Assembly (NCBI GenBank): GCA_018713605.1
Contig: DVOM01000016.1
Location: 1-12,631 of the forward strand
Reading direction: 5' to 3'
From: Scatacola_A faecigallinarum
Lineage (GTDB): Bacteria; Pseudomonadota; Alphaproteobacteria; RF32; CAG-239
Length of the DNA stretch: 12,631 nucleotides
Part shown: positions 7,900 to 12,631 of the stretch, piece after piece
Numbering within the stretch: the stretch's first letter is position 1
How the letters are laid out: every line of letters starts with the position of its first letter
Notes under the pieces: model-generated
What the model saw: the letters and a program-made list of their open reading frames with translations, nothing else
Told to the model about the DNA's origin: nothing
Database searches by the model: none
Translations under genes and position numbers: made by a program

Positions 7900-8586
7900 A
7901 TGAGCGAAAACAGCTGCAGTCTCGATTTTTATAATATGCTGGTCCATATTGTTTTCAAAAATCGGGTTTCCGAAGAAAATGTCGCCGTCAAAAACGCCTG
8001 GGAAAAAAACGGTACGCTGTTTTTCGACCTGTATTTTTACCGCGCGAAAAAGGGCAAACTGTTAGACGCTGCGCTGGTGCGCGATTTGTATGATCTCAAT
8101 ACCGAAAAATATTATTACTCCGCACAAAATTTCTATCAGGATTTTCTGCAGTCGCGACGTCTTGCCGCCGAACAGGCCGAGGAGATAAAAAAGCCGTCGC
8201 CGGTCGTTATTGACGTCAAACAGCTTGAAGCGGTTCGCGATGACCTGATAATTCTGATCTTTCTGGCCAAATGCAACGCGAATTTTACCGACATAAAAAC
8301 CCGAGCCATTCGCGAATATGTTACCCGTGTCCGTCCTCAGTCTCAGGCTTTGAGCGAGCAGTATGTCAACTCGTATCTCAAAAGCCTGAATCCCGATGAA
8401 GAGGATTTTTACCGTTCGTTGAACAATCTGAAGGCCAAAACCCCGGAAGAGGCAGCTGCATTGGCTGTTGACGCTTTTAAGGTCAGCGCGGCCGATGGCG
8501 CAGTCTTGTATAACGAAAGGCTTTACCTGGCCGAATTGTTGCAAACTCTGCGCGAATACGGTTTGGAACCTGACGTCGGTTTCTGA
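7900..8586 (+). CDS. Protein with TerB-like C-terminal domain, co-transcribed with mfd
   Basis: Encodes 228 aa with no signal peptide, so probably cytoplasmic. The ATG follows the mfd TAG stop with no gap, and its ribosome-binding site (AAAGGAGA) lies inside the end of mfd, which implies translational coupling. Residues 1-80 are rich in aromatic and beta-type sequence (VHIVFKNRVSEENVAVKNAWEKNGTLFFDLYFYR is the core, not assigned to a family). Residues from about 105 to 225 are helical: VRDDLIILIFLAKCNANFTDIKTRAIREYV, then a long helix pair and VDAFKVSAADGAVLYNERLYLAELLQTLREYGL. The ADG...E.l.l..l...GL pattern resembles TerB/DUF533-type domains. The family link is by eye and tentative; the biochemical role is unknown. 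The position suggests, but does not prove, a link to Mfd or DNA repair. Confidence 0.85.
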   Translation: MSENSCSLDFYNMLVHIVFKNRVSEENVAVKNAWEKNGTLFFDLYFYRAKKGKLLDAALVRDLYDLNTEKYYYSAQNFYQDFLQSRRLAAEQAEEIKKPSPVVIDVKQLEAVRDDLIILIFLAKCNANFTDIKTRAIREYVTRVRPQSQALSEQYVNSYLKSLNPDEEDFYRSLNNLKAKTPEEAAALAVDAFKVSAADGAVLYNERLYLAELLQTLREYGLEPDVGF

Positions 8587-8644
8587 TTGAATTAGCAAAA
8601 GCTTATAATTTTCAGGGCTTTGTTTTGCGGAGGTTTGCGCCGGG

Positions 8645-8658
8645 TTTTTTATAAAAAA
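8645..8658. other. Perfect AT-only palindrome upstream of a promoter
   Basis: Six T, AT, six A: a 14-bp perfect palindrome ending one base before the -35 box at 8660. It could act as an UP element, a bent-DNA operator, or the T-tract of a poor terminator for the mfd operon, whose 3' end (8587-8644) shows no convincing stem. Confidence 0.45.
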
Positions 8659-8659
8659 G

Positions 8660-8688
8660 TTGCTTTTATGCCGTTTTGAGCTTATACT
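8660..8688 (+). promoter_or_regulatory. Sigma70-type promoter of a candidate small RNA
   Basis: TTGCTT (8660-8665) and TATACT (8683-8688) are separated by exactly 17 bases. No translatable gene with a ribosome-binding site follows, but a strong terminator starts about 70 bases downstream of the expected start point near 8695. Confidence 0.6.
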
Positions 8689-8694
8689 TATATT

Positions 8695-8790
8695 GGTGTA
8701 TGAAACAGATAGGTGTGGTGTGTGTGTATGTGTGTGAACAGAAGCACTTTCTGTTAAGCCGAAGCATCTGCCGCAAGGCAGATGCTTTTA
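8695..8790 (+). ncRNA. Candidate small RNA, about 95 nt
   Basis: Bounded by the promoter at 8660-8688 and the terminator at 8762-8790. Predicted parts in order: a GU-rich single-stranded stretch (8711-8736), a 7-bp hairpin (aacagaa 8737-8743 / ttctgtt 8749-8755, 5-base loop), and the terminator hairpin with a GCAA tetraloop. An ATG at 8700 opens a frame running past the terminator, but it has no ribosome-binding site. The arrangement of a short unstructured seed-like region followed by a U-tailed hairpin resembles trans-acting bacterial sRNAs. No known RNA family is recognised. Confidence 0.5.
8762..8790 (+). terminator. Rho-independent terminator with GCAA tetraloop
   Basis: Stem 8762-8772 / 8777-8787 (aagcatctgcc / ggcagatgctt), 11 bp and perfect, closed by a GCAA tetraloop and followed by TTTT on the plus strand. 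It would end the candidate small RNA and any read-through from mfd. Confidence 0.8.
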
Positions 8791-8805
8791 AACTGTTTCT
8801 TTTCT

Positions 8806-8955
8806 GTCATATTTGGGTTTCTTTTTCCTTATCGTCATGTTCGGGCTCTTTTTTACCACAGTCACCCTCGGGCTTGACCCGGGGGTTTCTTCTCTGTCAT
8901 CCTCGGGCGCTTTCTTTTTTATTGTCATCCTCGGGCGCAACGCGTCCCGGGGATC
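8806..8955. repeat. Array of GTCAT..TCGGG palindromic repeat units (first block)
   Basis: Units starting with GTCA recur at 8806, 8834, 8861, 8896 and 8924, spaced 28, 27, 35 and 28 bases. Most continue as NNTCGGGC and then a pyrimidine tract (TTTCTTTTT). Two are complete hairpins: 8865-8885 (8-bp stem with one wobble pair, loop CTTGA) and about 8927-8954 (stem of about 11 bp closed by cgc-aac-gcg, with one bulged T and one wobble). The others are half palindromes. They resemble alphaproteobacterial intergenic palindromic repeats. No gene lies here: frames through this stretch are low-complexity translations of the repeats. Confidence 0.75.
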
Positions 8956-8963
8956 TCCCTTAC

Positions 8964-9075
8964 AGATTCCCGTGTGTAAATTCCCAACTGCGTTGGGCCC
9001 CTTTCGTCCCGTAAGCCTCGAACTTCGCTTATAGCTCGTTCTCGCCAACTATCGACTCCAAGCACGGGAATGACA
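8964..9075. repeat. Inverted-repeat-bounded element of about 110 bp
   Basis: Ends are the 9-bp perfect inverted repeat attcccgtg (8966-8974) / cacgggaat (9063-9071), extended to GATTCCCGTG on the left and CACGGGAATGAC on the right. Inside is a perfect hairpin cccaac-tgc-gttggg (8983-8997) and a CG-rich, non-coding stretch. It interrupts the surrounding repeat array and may be a small non-autonomous element or a long-loop version of the GTCATTCCCG repeat. No transposase is present. Confidence 0.55.
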
Positions 9076-9086
9076 AATAAAGAACT

Positions 9087-9167
9087 GTCATTGCCGATAT
9101 TGTTTTCTTTCTGTTATTGTCGGGCTTGTTTTTCTTGCTGTCATTGTCGGACTTGATCCGACAATCT
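9087..9167. repeat. Array of GTCAT..TCGG palindromic repeat units (second block)
   Basis: Units start at 9087, 9113 and 9140 (spacings 26 and 27). The last is a perfect hairpin: attgtcgga (9143-9151), loop CTTGA, tccgacaat (9157-9165). It has the same loop as the hairpin at 8865-8885. It lies 17 bases past the stop codon of the operon ending at 9183 and could protect or end that transcript, but it lacks a T-run on the minus strand. Confidence 0.75.
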
Positions 9168-9182
9168 AATTATAGGAGGCCC

Positions 9183-9962
9183 CTAAAACTCCAGAACTGG
9201 CCGAACGGAGTAGACATTGGTCTTATGGTTGCCGCCGTCCAAACTGTAACTGAAGTCAAAGTGAGAGGTCCACGCGATGTTGTAGGAGTGCTCCGACGAA
9301 GACCAGTTACAACAGCTCGGATAAGAAACACCTCCTACCTTTGAGATCGCTGTTTGTATAGCGTCCTGATTATTATAGATGTTGGTCATGATACCGGCCG
9401 CCGGCAGACACCATTTGCCGGCGGTATCCGCCGTCGGGGCATATTTCCGTGCCGCCCAGGCGGCCGGATAAGTGCTGGCATTACCCGCTGCAACAATCTT
9501 GTCCGTATTGCCGCAGCTGTCATAGTCTGTTGATGCGGAACTACTGGACGTATAGTTCGGTAAGCTTGAAATATCTGTGCCGTAACCGCCCCAGGTCATG
9601 GTCGTTGAGTTGCTGCTGGTCTTATTGCCGTTCGTATCAATCGGCCACGGCGTCATAATCTGACCGCCGACACCGTTATCGTTGACATGAACCACAATAC
9701 CCAACACCGTTTTGCTTGTGGTATAAGCGGCCGGTGCCGAACAGGTGCCGTCGCTGTAATAAATCCAGCCGATTGCGCATTTAGGACGTGGATTGGGGCA
9801 ATAGTAGCTGCTGCCGCTGGGGCATTTGACCGCGCCTTTTTCACATTCTGCTTCCGTATATTTATATCCGAGCGCCGCGCATTCCGGAGTTGCCGTACAG
9901 GTCACTGCCCGGGCGTCAAAGGAGAACAAAGCCGTCGTTAACATTAAAAATATTTTTCTCAT
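9183..9962 (-). CDS. Secreted DUF1566-like protein, hypervariable C-terminus (paralogue A)
   Basis: Encodes 259 aa, the last gene of the three-gene operon. The ATG at 9962 has AAGGAGA at good spacing. Signal peptide MRKIFLMLTTALFSFDARA, then a short cysteine module (C...CAALGYKYTEAEC..GAVKCPSG..YYC). Next comes C.IGWIYYSDGTC and KTVLGIVVHVNDNGVGGQIMTPWPIDTNGNKTSSNSTTM, then DISSLPNY, DYDSCGNTDKIVA, AAWAARKYAP, GKWCLPAAGIM and WSSSE, ending in VRPVLEF. The WCLPAAGIM...WSSSE...VRPVLEF pattern is that of DUF1566/C-type-lectin-like domains. Over about 200 bases upstream of WSSSE it differs from its neighbour at about 16 positions, yet the 28 codons between WSSSE and VRPVLEF are largely different. 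Probably displayed at the cell surface or secreted; ligand unknown. Confidence 0.88.
   Translation of the reverse strand: MRKIFLMLTTALFSFDARAVTCTATPECAALGYKYTEAECEKGAVKCPSGSSYYCPNPRPKCAIGWIYYSDGTCSAPAAYTTSKTVLGIVVHVNDNGVGGQIMTPWPIDTNGNKTSSNSTTMTWGGYGTDISSLPNYTSSSSASTDYDSCGNTDKIVAAGNASTYPAAWAARKYAPTADTAGKWCLPAAGIMTNIYNNQDAIQTAISKVGGVSYPSCCNWSSSEHSYNIAWTSHFDFSYSLDGGNHKTNVYSVRPVLEF
9207..9290 (-). other. Hypervariable C-terminal segment of paralogue A (28 codons)
   Basis: Lies between conserved WSSSE and VRPVLEF. Most codons end in C or T (CAC TCC TAC AAC ATC ... ACC TCT CAC). Against paralogue C, 17 of the first 18 third positions are identical while 15 of 36 first or second positions differ. 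Confidence 0.7.
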
Positions 9963-9976
9963 TATCTTTCTCCTTC

Positions 9977-10897
9977 TTAAAACTCGAGCACCGGGCGAAC
10001 GTTGACATTACCGCTGCTGAGCTTACCGTTGCGGTTGCCCAAACCGTAACTGCCGTAAAGGCCCGATGGCCACGCGTAGTGGCTGCTATACTCCGACGAA
10101 GACCAGTTACAACAGCTCGGATAGGAAACGCCTCCTACTTTTGAGATCGCTGTTTGTATAGCATCCTGATTATTATAGATGTTGGTCATAATACCGGCCG
10201 CCGGCAGGCACCATTTGCCGGCGGTATCCGTCGTCGGCGCATATTTCCGTGCCGCCCAGGCGGCCGGATAAGTGCCGGCATTACCCTGCGCAACTATCTT
10301 GTCCGTATTGCCGCAGCTGTCGTAATCTTTTGATGCCGTTTCTCGAGACGTATAATTAGGCAAACTTGAAATATCAACATATTCCGTCGACCAATACATG
10401 GTCGTTGAGTTGCTGCTGGTTTTATTACCATTCGTATCAATCGGCCACGGCGCCATAATCTGTCCGCCGACACCGTTGTCATTGACGTGAACCACAATTC
10501 CGAGAACGGTTTTGGAACTGTCATGATTAGCCGCTGCAGCACATGTGTTATCGGTATAGAAAATATCGCCAATATTACAGCTTGGGCGGGATGAGACACA
10601 AGCGCCGTTTTTCCATATATAGCCGTCATCACAATCACAAGCGGCATAGTAGTTGCCGCATTTGTCGGTTCCTGCCGTTTCATTATCGCCCTCACAGGCG
10701 TATTTATAGGCTTTGCCGCATTCACAAAAGACCAAACCGGTGTTCCACGGACATTTAACCGAACCATCCGGACATTCGTCTGCCGTACGGGTATAGCCCA
10801 GATCCGTACAGCTTGGTGCTTCAACACATTCTTCCGTCGCCGCCCGGGTGTCAAAGGAGAACAAAGCAGTTGTCATTAATAGAAATACCTTTTTCAT
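9977..10897 (-). CDS. Secreted DUF1566-like protein, hypervariable C-terminus (paralogue B)
   Basis: Encodes 306 aa. The start is the ATG at 10897 (AGGAG upstream, followed by signal peptide MKKVFLLMTTALFSFDTRA); an in-frame upstream start would overlap the preceding gene. The cysteine modules are longer than in paralogue A: CVEAPSCTDLGYTRTADECPDGSVKCPW, a C.CG..YKYAC...CGNYYAACDCDDGYIWKNGAC stretch, then CNIGDIFYTDNTC. The domain KTVLGIVVHVNDNGVGGQIMAPWPIDTNGN...GKWCLPAAGIM...WSSSE...VRPVLEF follows. Signal peptide and domain core are close to those of paralogue A, so the two arose by recent tandem duplication. The differences cluster in the extra cysteine module, a mid-domain stretch (YWSTEYVDISSLPNYTSRETASK) and the 30 codons before VRPVLEF. 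Gaps to its neighbours are 13 and 14 bases, so it is co-transcribed. Confidence 0.88.
   Translation of the reverse strand: MKKVFLLMTTALFSFDTRAATEECVEAPSCTDLGYTRTADECPDGSVKCPWNTGLVFCECGKAYKYACEGDNETAGTDKCGNYYAACDCDDGYIWKNGACVSSRPSCNIGDIFYTDNTCAAAANHDSSKTVLGIVVHVNDNGVGGQIMAPWPIDTNGNKTSSNSTTMYWSTEYVDISSLPNYTSRETASKDYDSCGNTDKIVAQGNAGTYPAAWAARKYAPTTDTAGKWCLPAAGIMTNIYNNQDAIQTAISKVGGVSYPSCCNWSSSEYSSHYAWPSGLYGSYGLGNRNGKLSSGNVNVRPVLEF
10001..10090 (-). other. Hypervariable C-terminal segment of paralogue B (30 codons)
   Basis: Same position as in paralogue A. GCG TGG and TTG inside the block are shared by all three genes; most other codons differ. Codons again mostly end in C or T (TAT AGC AGC CAC TAC; GGC CTT TAC GGC AGT TAC GGT). 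Two codons longer than A, one longer than C. Confidence 0.7.
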
Positions 10898-10910
10898 CTT
10901 TTTCTCCTGA

Positions 10911-12425
10911 CTAAAACTCCAACACCGGGCGAACATAATTACTGCTGTTGACGCTCTTATTGCCGTAGCTCAAACAGTAACGGTAGTTAAAGTTAGAGTA
11001 CCACGCGAAGTAGTTACTGTTCTCCGATGAGGACCACATACAACAGTTCGGACAGGAAACTCCTCCTACTTTTGAAATTGCATACTGAATAGTATCCAGT
11101 TGATTCTTGATATTGGTCATAATACCGGCCGCCGGCAAGCACCATTTGCCCTTGGTTGCCTCCGTTGGCGCGTACCTCCGTGCCGCCCAGGCGGCTGGAT
11201 AAATGCTGGCACTACCGGCTGCAACAATCTTGTCCGTATTGCCGCAACTGTCGTAATCTTTCGTTGCCGTTTCGTTATCCTCATAGTTTGGCAAATTTGA
11301 AATATCACCATATGTAGTTGACCAATAGATAGTTGTTGAGTTGCTGCTGGTCCTATTACCGTTCGTATCAATCGGCCATGGTGCCATAATCTGACCATGC
11401 TTACCATTGTCGGTTATATGTACCACAATACCCAGCACGGTTTTAGAACGATTGTAATTGGACGCGTTGCTACAAGTATTGTCCGTATAGAAAATGTCAC
11501 CGATTGTACATTGTAGAACGTTCGGGCAGAAGACCGTATCGCCGTAGGGACATTTAAGATAGCCGTCCGGGCATTGGTCAGCGGTTTTGGTGTAACCCAA
11601 CGCGCCGCAGTCGGTTACCGGCTGTGTGCACCAGTCTGTATAATTAACGGCACAACCAATTATACAGTATTTGTTGGAGCATGTTTCCAGTTCGCAGAGA
11701 TAACCTGCAGGACAAGATGTTTGTGAACATCTGTTTTCGCAACAGGGTTTGCAGACCTGATATTTTGTAGCTGAGCCGCTTTTGCAGGTCTGAGTACCGA
11801 TTTGACCGCCGCATTCGCAGGTCAGGAATCCGGCGCAGGGATTGTTTTTGCGTTTGTATTTGGTTGTGCCGCAGCTGTTGCAGCTGCCGTCGGCAACATA
11901 CCCGTCGGCGGTTGCCTGCGCCAGAGTGTAGGCATAGCCGTCACAGGGATTGCATTTGCACTTGTAATAAGAGCTGTTATACGGACAGATTTGCGAGTTG
12001 TCTTTGATATAGCCGGAACCGCAGCTTGTGTTGAAACCGGCTTCTTTGCATGCGCGCGCCGTATCGTCCTTGCAGCTTTTGTAAAGAGACGGGTCGTAAG
12101 GACATTGTCCTGACGGATATTTGGGAAGGGAGCAGGATGTTACGGCGTATCCTTCTTCCCGGCACATGTCGGAGGGATTTCGTTCATAAGAGCTGTCGCC
12201 TTTGCTGAAGGACTGGTCTTTGCCGCAGTTTCCGAAACCGAGGAAACAGACGGCGGCGGTTTTATAGGAATTGGCAAGAGACGCAGGTTCCGGAACAGGT
12301 GTGTATGTGTGTGTATGTGTAGGGAAACCGTTTAAGGGAGCCGAAGTCAAATCCATGGCTGCCGTCGGCATAATAAAAGTTGAAGCTAATAAAGCCGATA
12401 AAGATAAGCAACGAGAATAGGACAT
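10911..12425 (-). CDS. Secreted fusion of cysteine-rich module and DUF1566-like domain (paralogue C)
   Basis: Encodes 504 aa, first gene of the operon. The start is the ATG at 12425, preceded by GAGGTG; a frame-extending TTG just upstream overlaps that site. Signal peptide MSYSRCLSLSALLASTFIMPTAA, then a Thr/His/Pro linker (THTHTYTPVPEP). Residues of roughly 45-265 repeat, block for block, the protein at 1175-2062 (SYKTAAVCFLGFGNCG, CPYDPSLYKSC, CNPCDGYAYTLAQAT.DGY, CNSCGTTKYKR, CCENRC, KYCIIGCA). A second part matches paralogues A and B: CGALGYTKTADQCPDGYLKCPY, CTIGDIFYTDNTC, KTVLGIVVHITDNGKHGQIMAPWPIDTNGN, GKWCLPAAGIM, WSSSE, VRPVLEF. The protein therefore joins what the left operon encodes as two genes. 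The disulphide-rich stalk is plausibly an extracellular spacer for the terminal domain (inference). Function unknown. Confidence 0.9.
   Translation of the reverse strand: MSYSRCLSLSALLASTFIMPTAAMDLTSAPLNGFPTHTHTYTPVPEPASLANSYKTAAVCFLGFGNCGKDQSFSKGDSSYERNPSDMCREEGYAVTSCSLPKYPSGQCPYDPSLYKSCKDDTARACKEAGFNTSCGSGYIKDNSQICPYNSSYYKCKCNPCDGYAYTLAQATADGYVADGSCNSCGTTKYKRKNNPCAGFLTCECGGQIGTQTCKSGSATKYQVCKPCCENRCSQTSCPAGYLCELETCSNKYCIIGCAVNYTDWCTQPVTDCGALGYTKTADQCPDGYLKCPYGDTVFCPNVLQCTIGDIFYTDNTCSNASNYNRSKTVLGIVVHITDNGKHGQIMAPWPIDTNGNRTSSNSTTIYWSTTYGDISNLPNYEDNETATKDYDSCGNTDKIVAAGSASIYPAAWAARRYAPTEATKGKWCLPAAGIMTNIKNQLDTIQYAISKVGGVSCPNCCMWSSSENSNYFAWYSNFNYRYCLSYGNKSVNSSNYVRPVLEF
10935..11021 (-). other. 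Hypervariable C-terminal segment of paralogue C (29 codons)
   Basis: Lies between WSSSE and VRPVLEF. It is the A-richest of the three (many AAC, AGT, AAT and TAC codons) and so would be closest to an unmutated AAY-rich template if adenine-directed mutagenesis is the cause. Confidence 0.7.
12298..12323. repeat. Interrupted TG/CA dinucleotide tract inside a coding region
   Basis: On the coding (minus) strand it reads as CA repeats broken by two T and encodes the THTHTYT linker just after the signal peptide of paralogue C. Bases 12299-12313 are identical to 8722-8736 in the candidate small RNA. Confidence 0.6.
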
Positions 12426-12531
12426 GGTACACCTCAAACAGTTAAAGGCCGGAACCTGCGTTAATATACGGGTGCACCGAAAAAGACGGAAAATCTTCTC
12501 AAAAGAGACTTCATCACTTTAATACACCACA
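12426..12531 (-). promoter_or_regulatory. Long 5' leader with potential Shine-Dalgarno-sequestering stem
   Basis: Leader of about 105 nt. On the minus strand GGTGCACC (12478-12471) can pair with GGTGTACC (12433-12426), which overlaps the Shine-Dalgarno region, through seven Watson-Crick pairs and one G-U pair; the loop is 37 nt. The related leader at 2063-2180 has the same arrangement with a 35-nt loop and different stem bases. Both share TTAACTnGTTTGAGGTGT, with one small insertion, immediately before the start codon, and a GCAGG further up. Confidence 0.5.
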
Positions 12532-12537
12532 TTATTG

Positions 12538-12566
12538 AATATATACCATGACGAGGGAAAAGTCAA
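12538..12566 (-). promoter_or_regulatory. Sigma70-type promoter of the three-gene paralogue operon
   Basis: On the minus strand TTGACT (12566-12561) and TATATT (12543-12538) are separated by exactly 17 bases. The TGTTGACTTTT sequence matches that of the left operon's promoter. Confidence 0.7.
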
Positions 12567-12631
12567 CATTAAATGGCACAACAAAAAAATATGTCTAAAA
12601 ATTCTAGATATTCTAAAGGGAAAACTCTTAA
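12567..12631. other. AT-rich right edge, no gene seen
   Basis: Upstream flank of the promoter. It contains A- and T-tracts and no credible open frame or terminator stem. Confidence 0.5.

Noticed and set aside
8676..9014. Plus-strand frame across the small-RNA candidate and repeat array
   Set aside because: It runs through a strong terminator and repeated pyrimidine tracts, has no ribosome-binding site, and gives a low-complexity translation.
8788..9048. Minus-strand frame of 86 aa in the repeat array
   Set aside because: The translation is made of repeat units (DDRE, MTIKKK-like), with no start signal.
8806..9167. Possible CRISPR array because of regular spacing of 26-28 bases
   Set aside because: The units are degenerate, vary in length, are partly palindromic throughout, and have no distinct unique spacers; no cas genes are present.
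8587..9182. DGR template repeat or reverse transcriptase near the variable genes
   Set aside because: I looked for an A-rich copy of the variable block here and in the other non-coding gaps and found none, and no frame resembles a reverse transcriptase.
12298..12323. Phase-variable simple repeat switching paralogue C
   Set aside because: The tract is interrupted twice and has at most four uninterrupted CA units, too short for efficient slippage.

Overview
The window looks like a chromosomal segment from an uncultured, probably gut- or host-associated alphaproteobacterium. I infer this from the alphaproteobacterial style of the RecG N-terminus (MRPPLLYPLFA), the divergent recG/mfd pair, short intergenic palindromes of the GTCATTGTCGG...CCGACAAT type, and families of secreted cysteine-rich proteins with CPYD/GY/CG modules that I associate with gut Alphaproteobacteria. 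No sequence search was possible, so the taxonomy is an inference.

Layout. (1) 1-2215, minus strand: a two-gene operon of secreted proteins. A cysteine-rich protein (1175-2062) is followed 23 bases later by a protein with a DUF1566/C-type-lectin-like C-terminal domain (54-1151), ending in a clear rho-independent terminator (11-40). A sigma70-type promoter and a leader of about 118 nt precede it. (2) 2252-8586: a conserved housekeeping block. recG (minus) and mfd (plus) diverge from an 89-base promoter region, and mfd is followed at zero spacing by a protein with a TerB-like C-terminal part. (3) 8587-9182: no protein gene. It holds a candidate small RNA of about 95 nt with its own promoter and terminator, then an array of short GTCAT..TCGGG palindromic repeats interrupted by a roughly 110 bp inverted-repeat element. 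(4) 9183-12566, minus strand: a three-gene operon of secreted paralogues, read in the order 12425>10911, 10897>9977, 9962>9183 with gaps of 13 and 14 bases. All three end in the same DUF1566-like domain. The first gene also carries the cysteine-rich module seen alone in the gene at 1175-2062, so it is effectively a fusion of the two proteins encoded at the left end.

Main observation. The last 28-30 codons before the shared C-terminus VRPVLEF are hypervariable among the three tandem paralogues, while the flanks are nearly identical. In this block the third codon bases stay fixed (mostly C or T) and first and second bases change; most differing sites have an A on one side. This is the signature expected of adenine-directed diversification (diversity-generating retroelement, DGR) of AAY codons in a C-type-lectin-fold surface protein. 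No reverse transcriptase or template repeat lies in the window, so the DGR reading is a testable hypothesis, not a demonstration.

Second observation. The two operons that begin with the cysteine-rich module share a TTGACT-17 nt-TATNNT promoter and a long leader ending in a conserved GTTTGAGGTGT ribosome-binding site. In both, an upstream segment can pair with that site, by different bases in each leader. This suggests coordinated translational control of the family.
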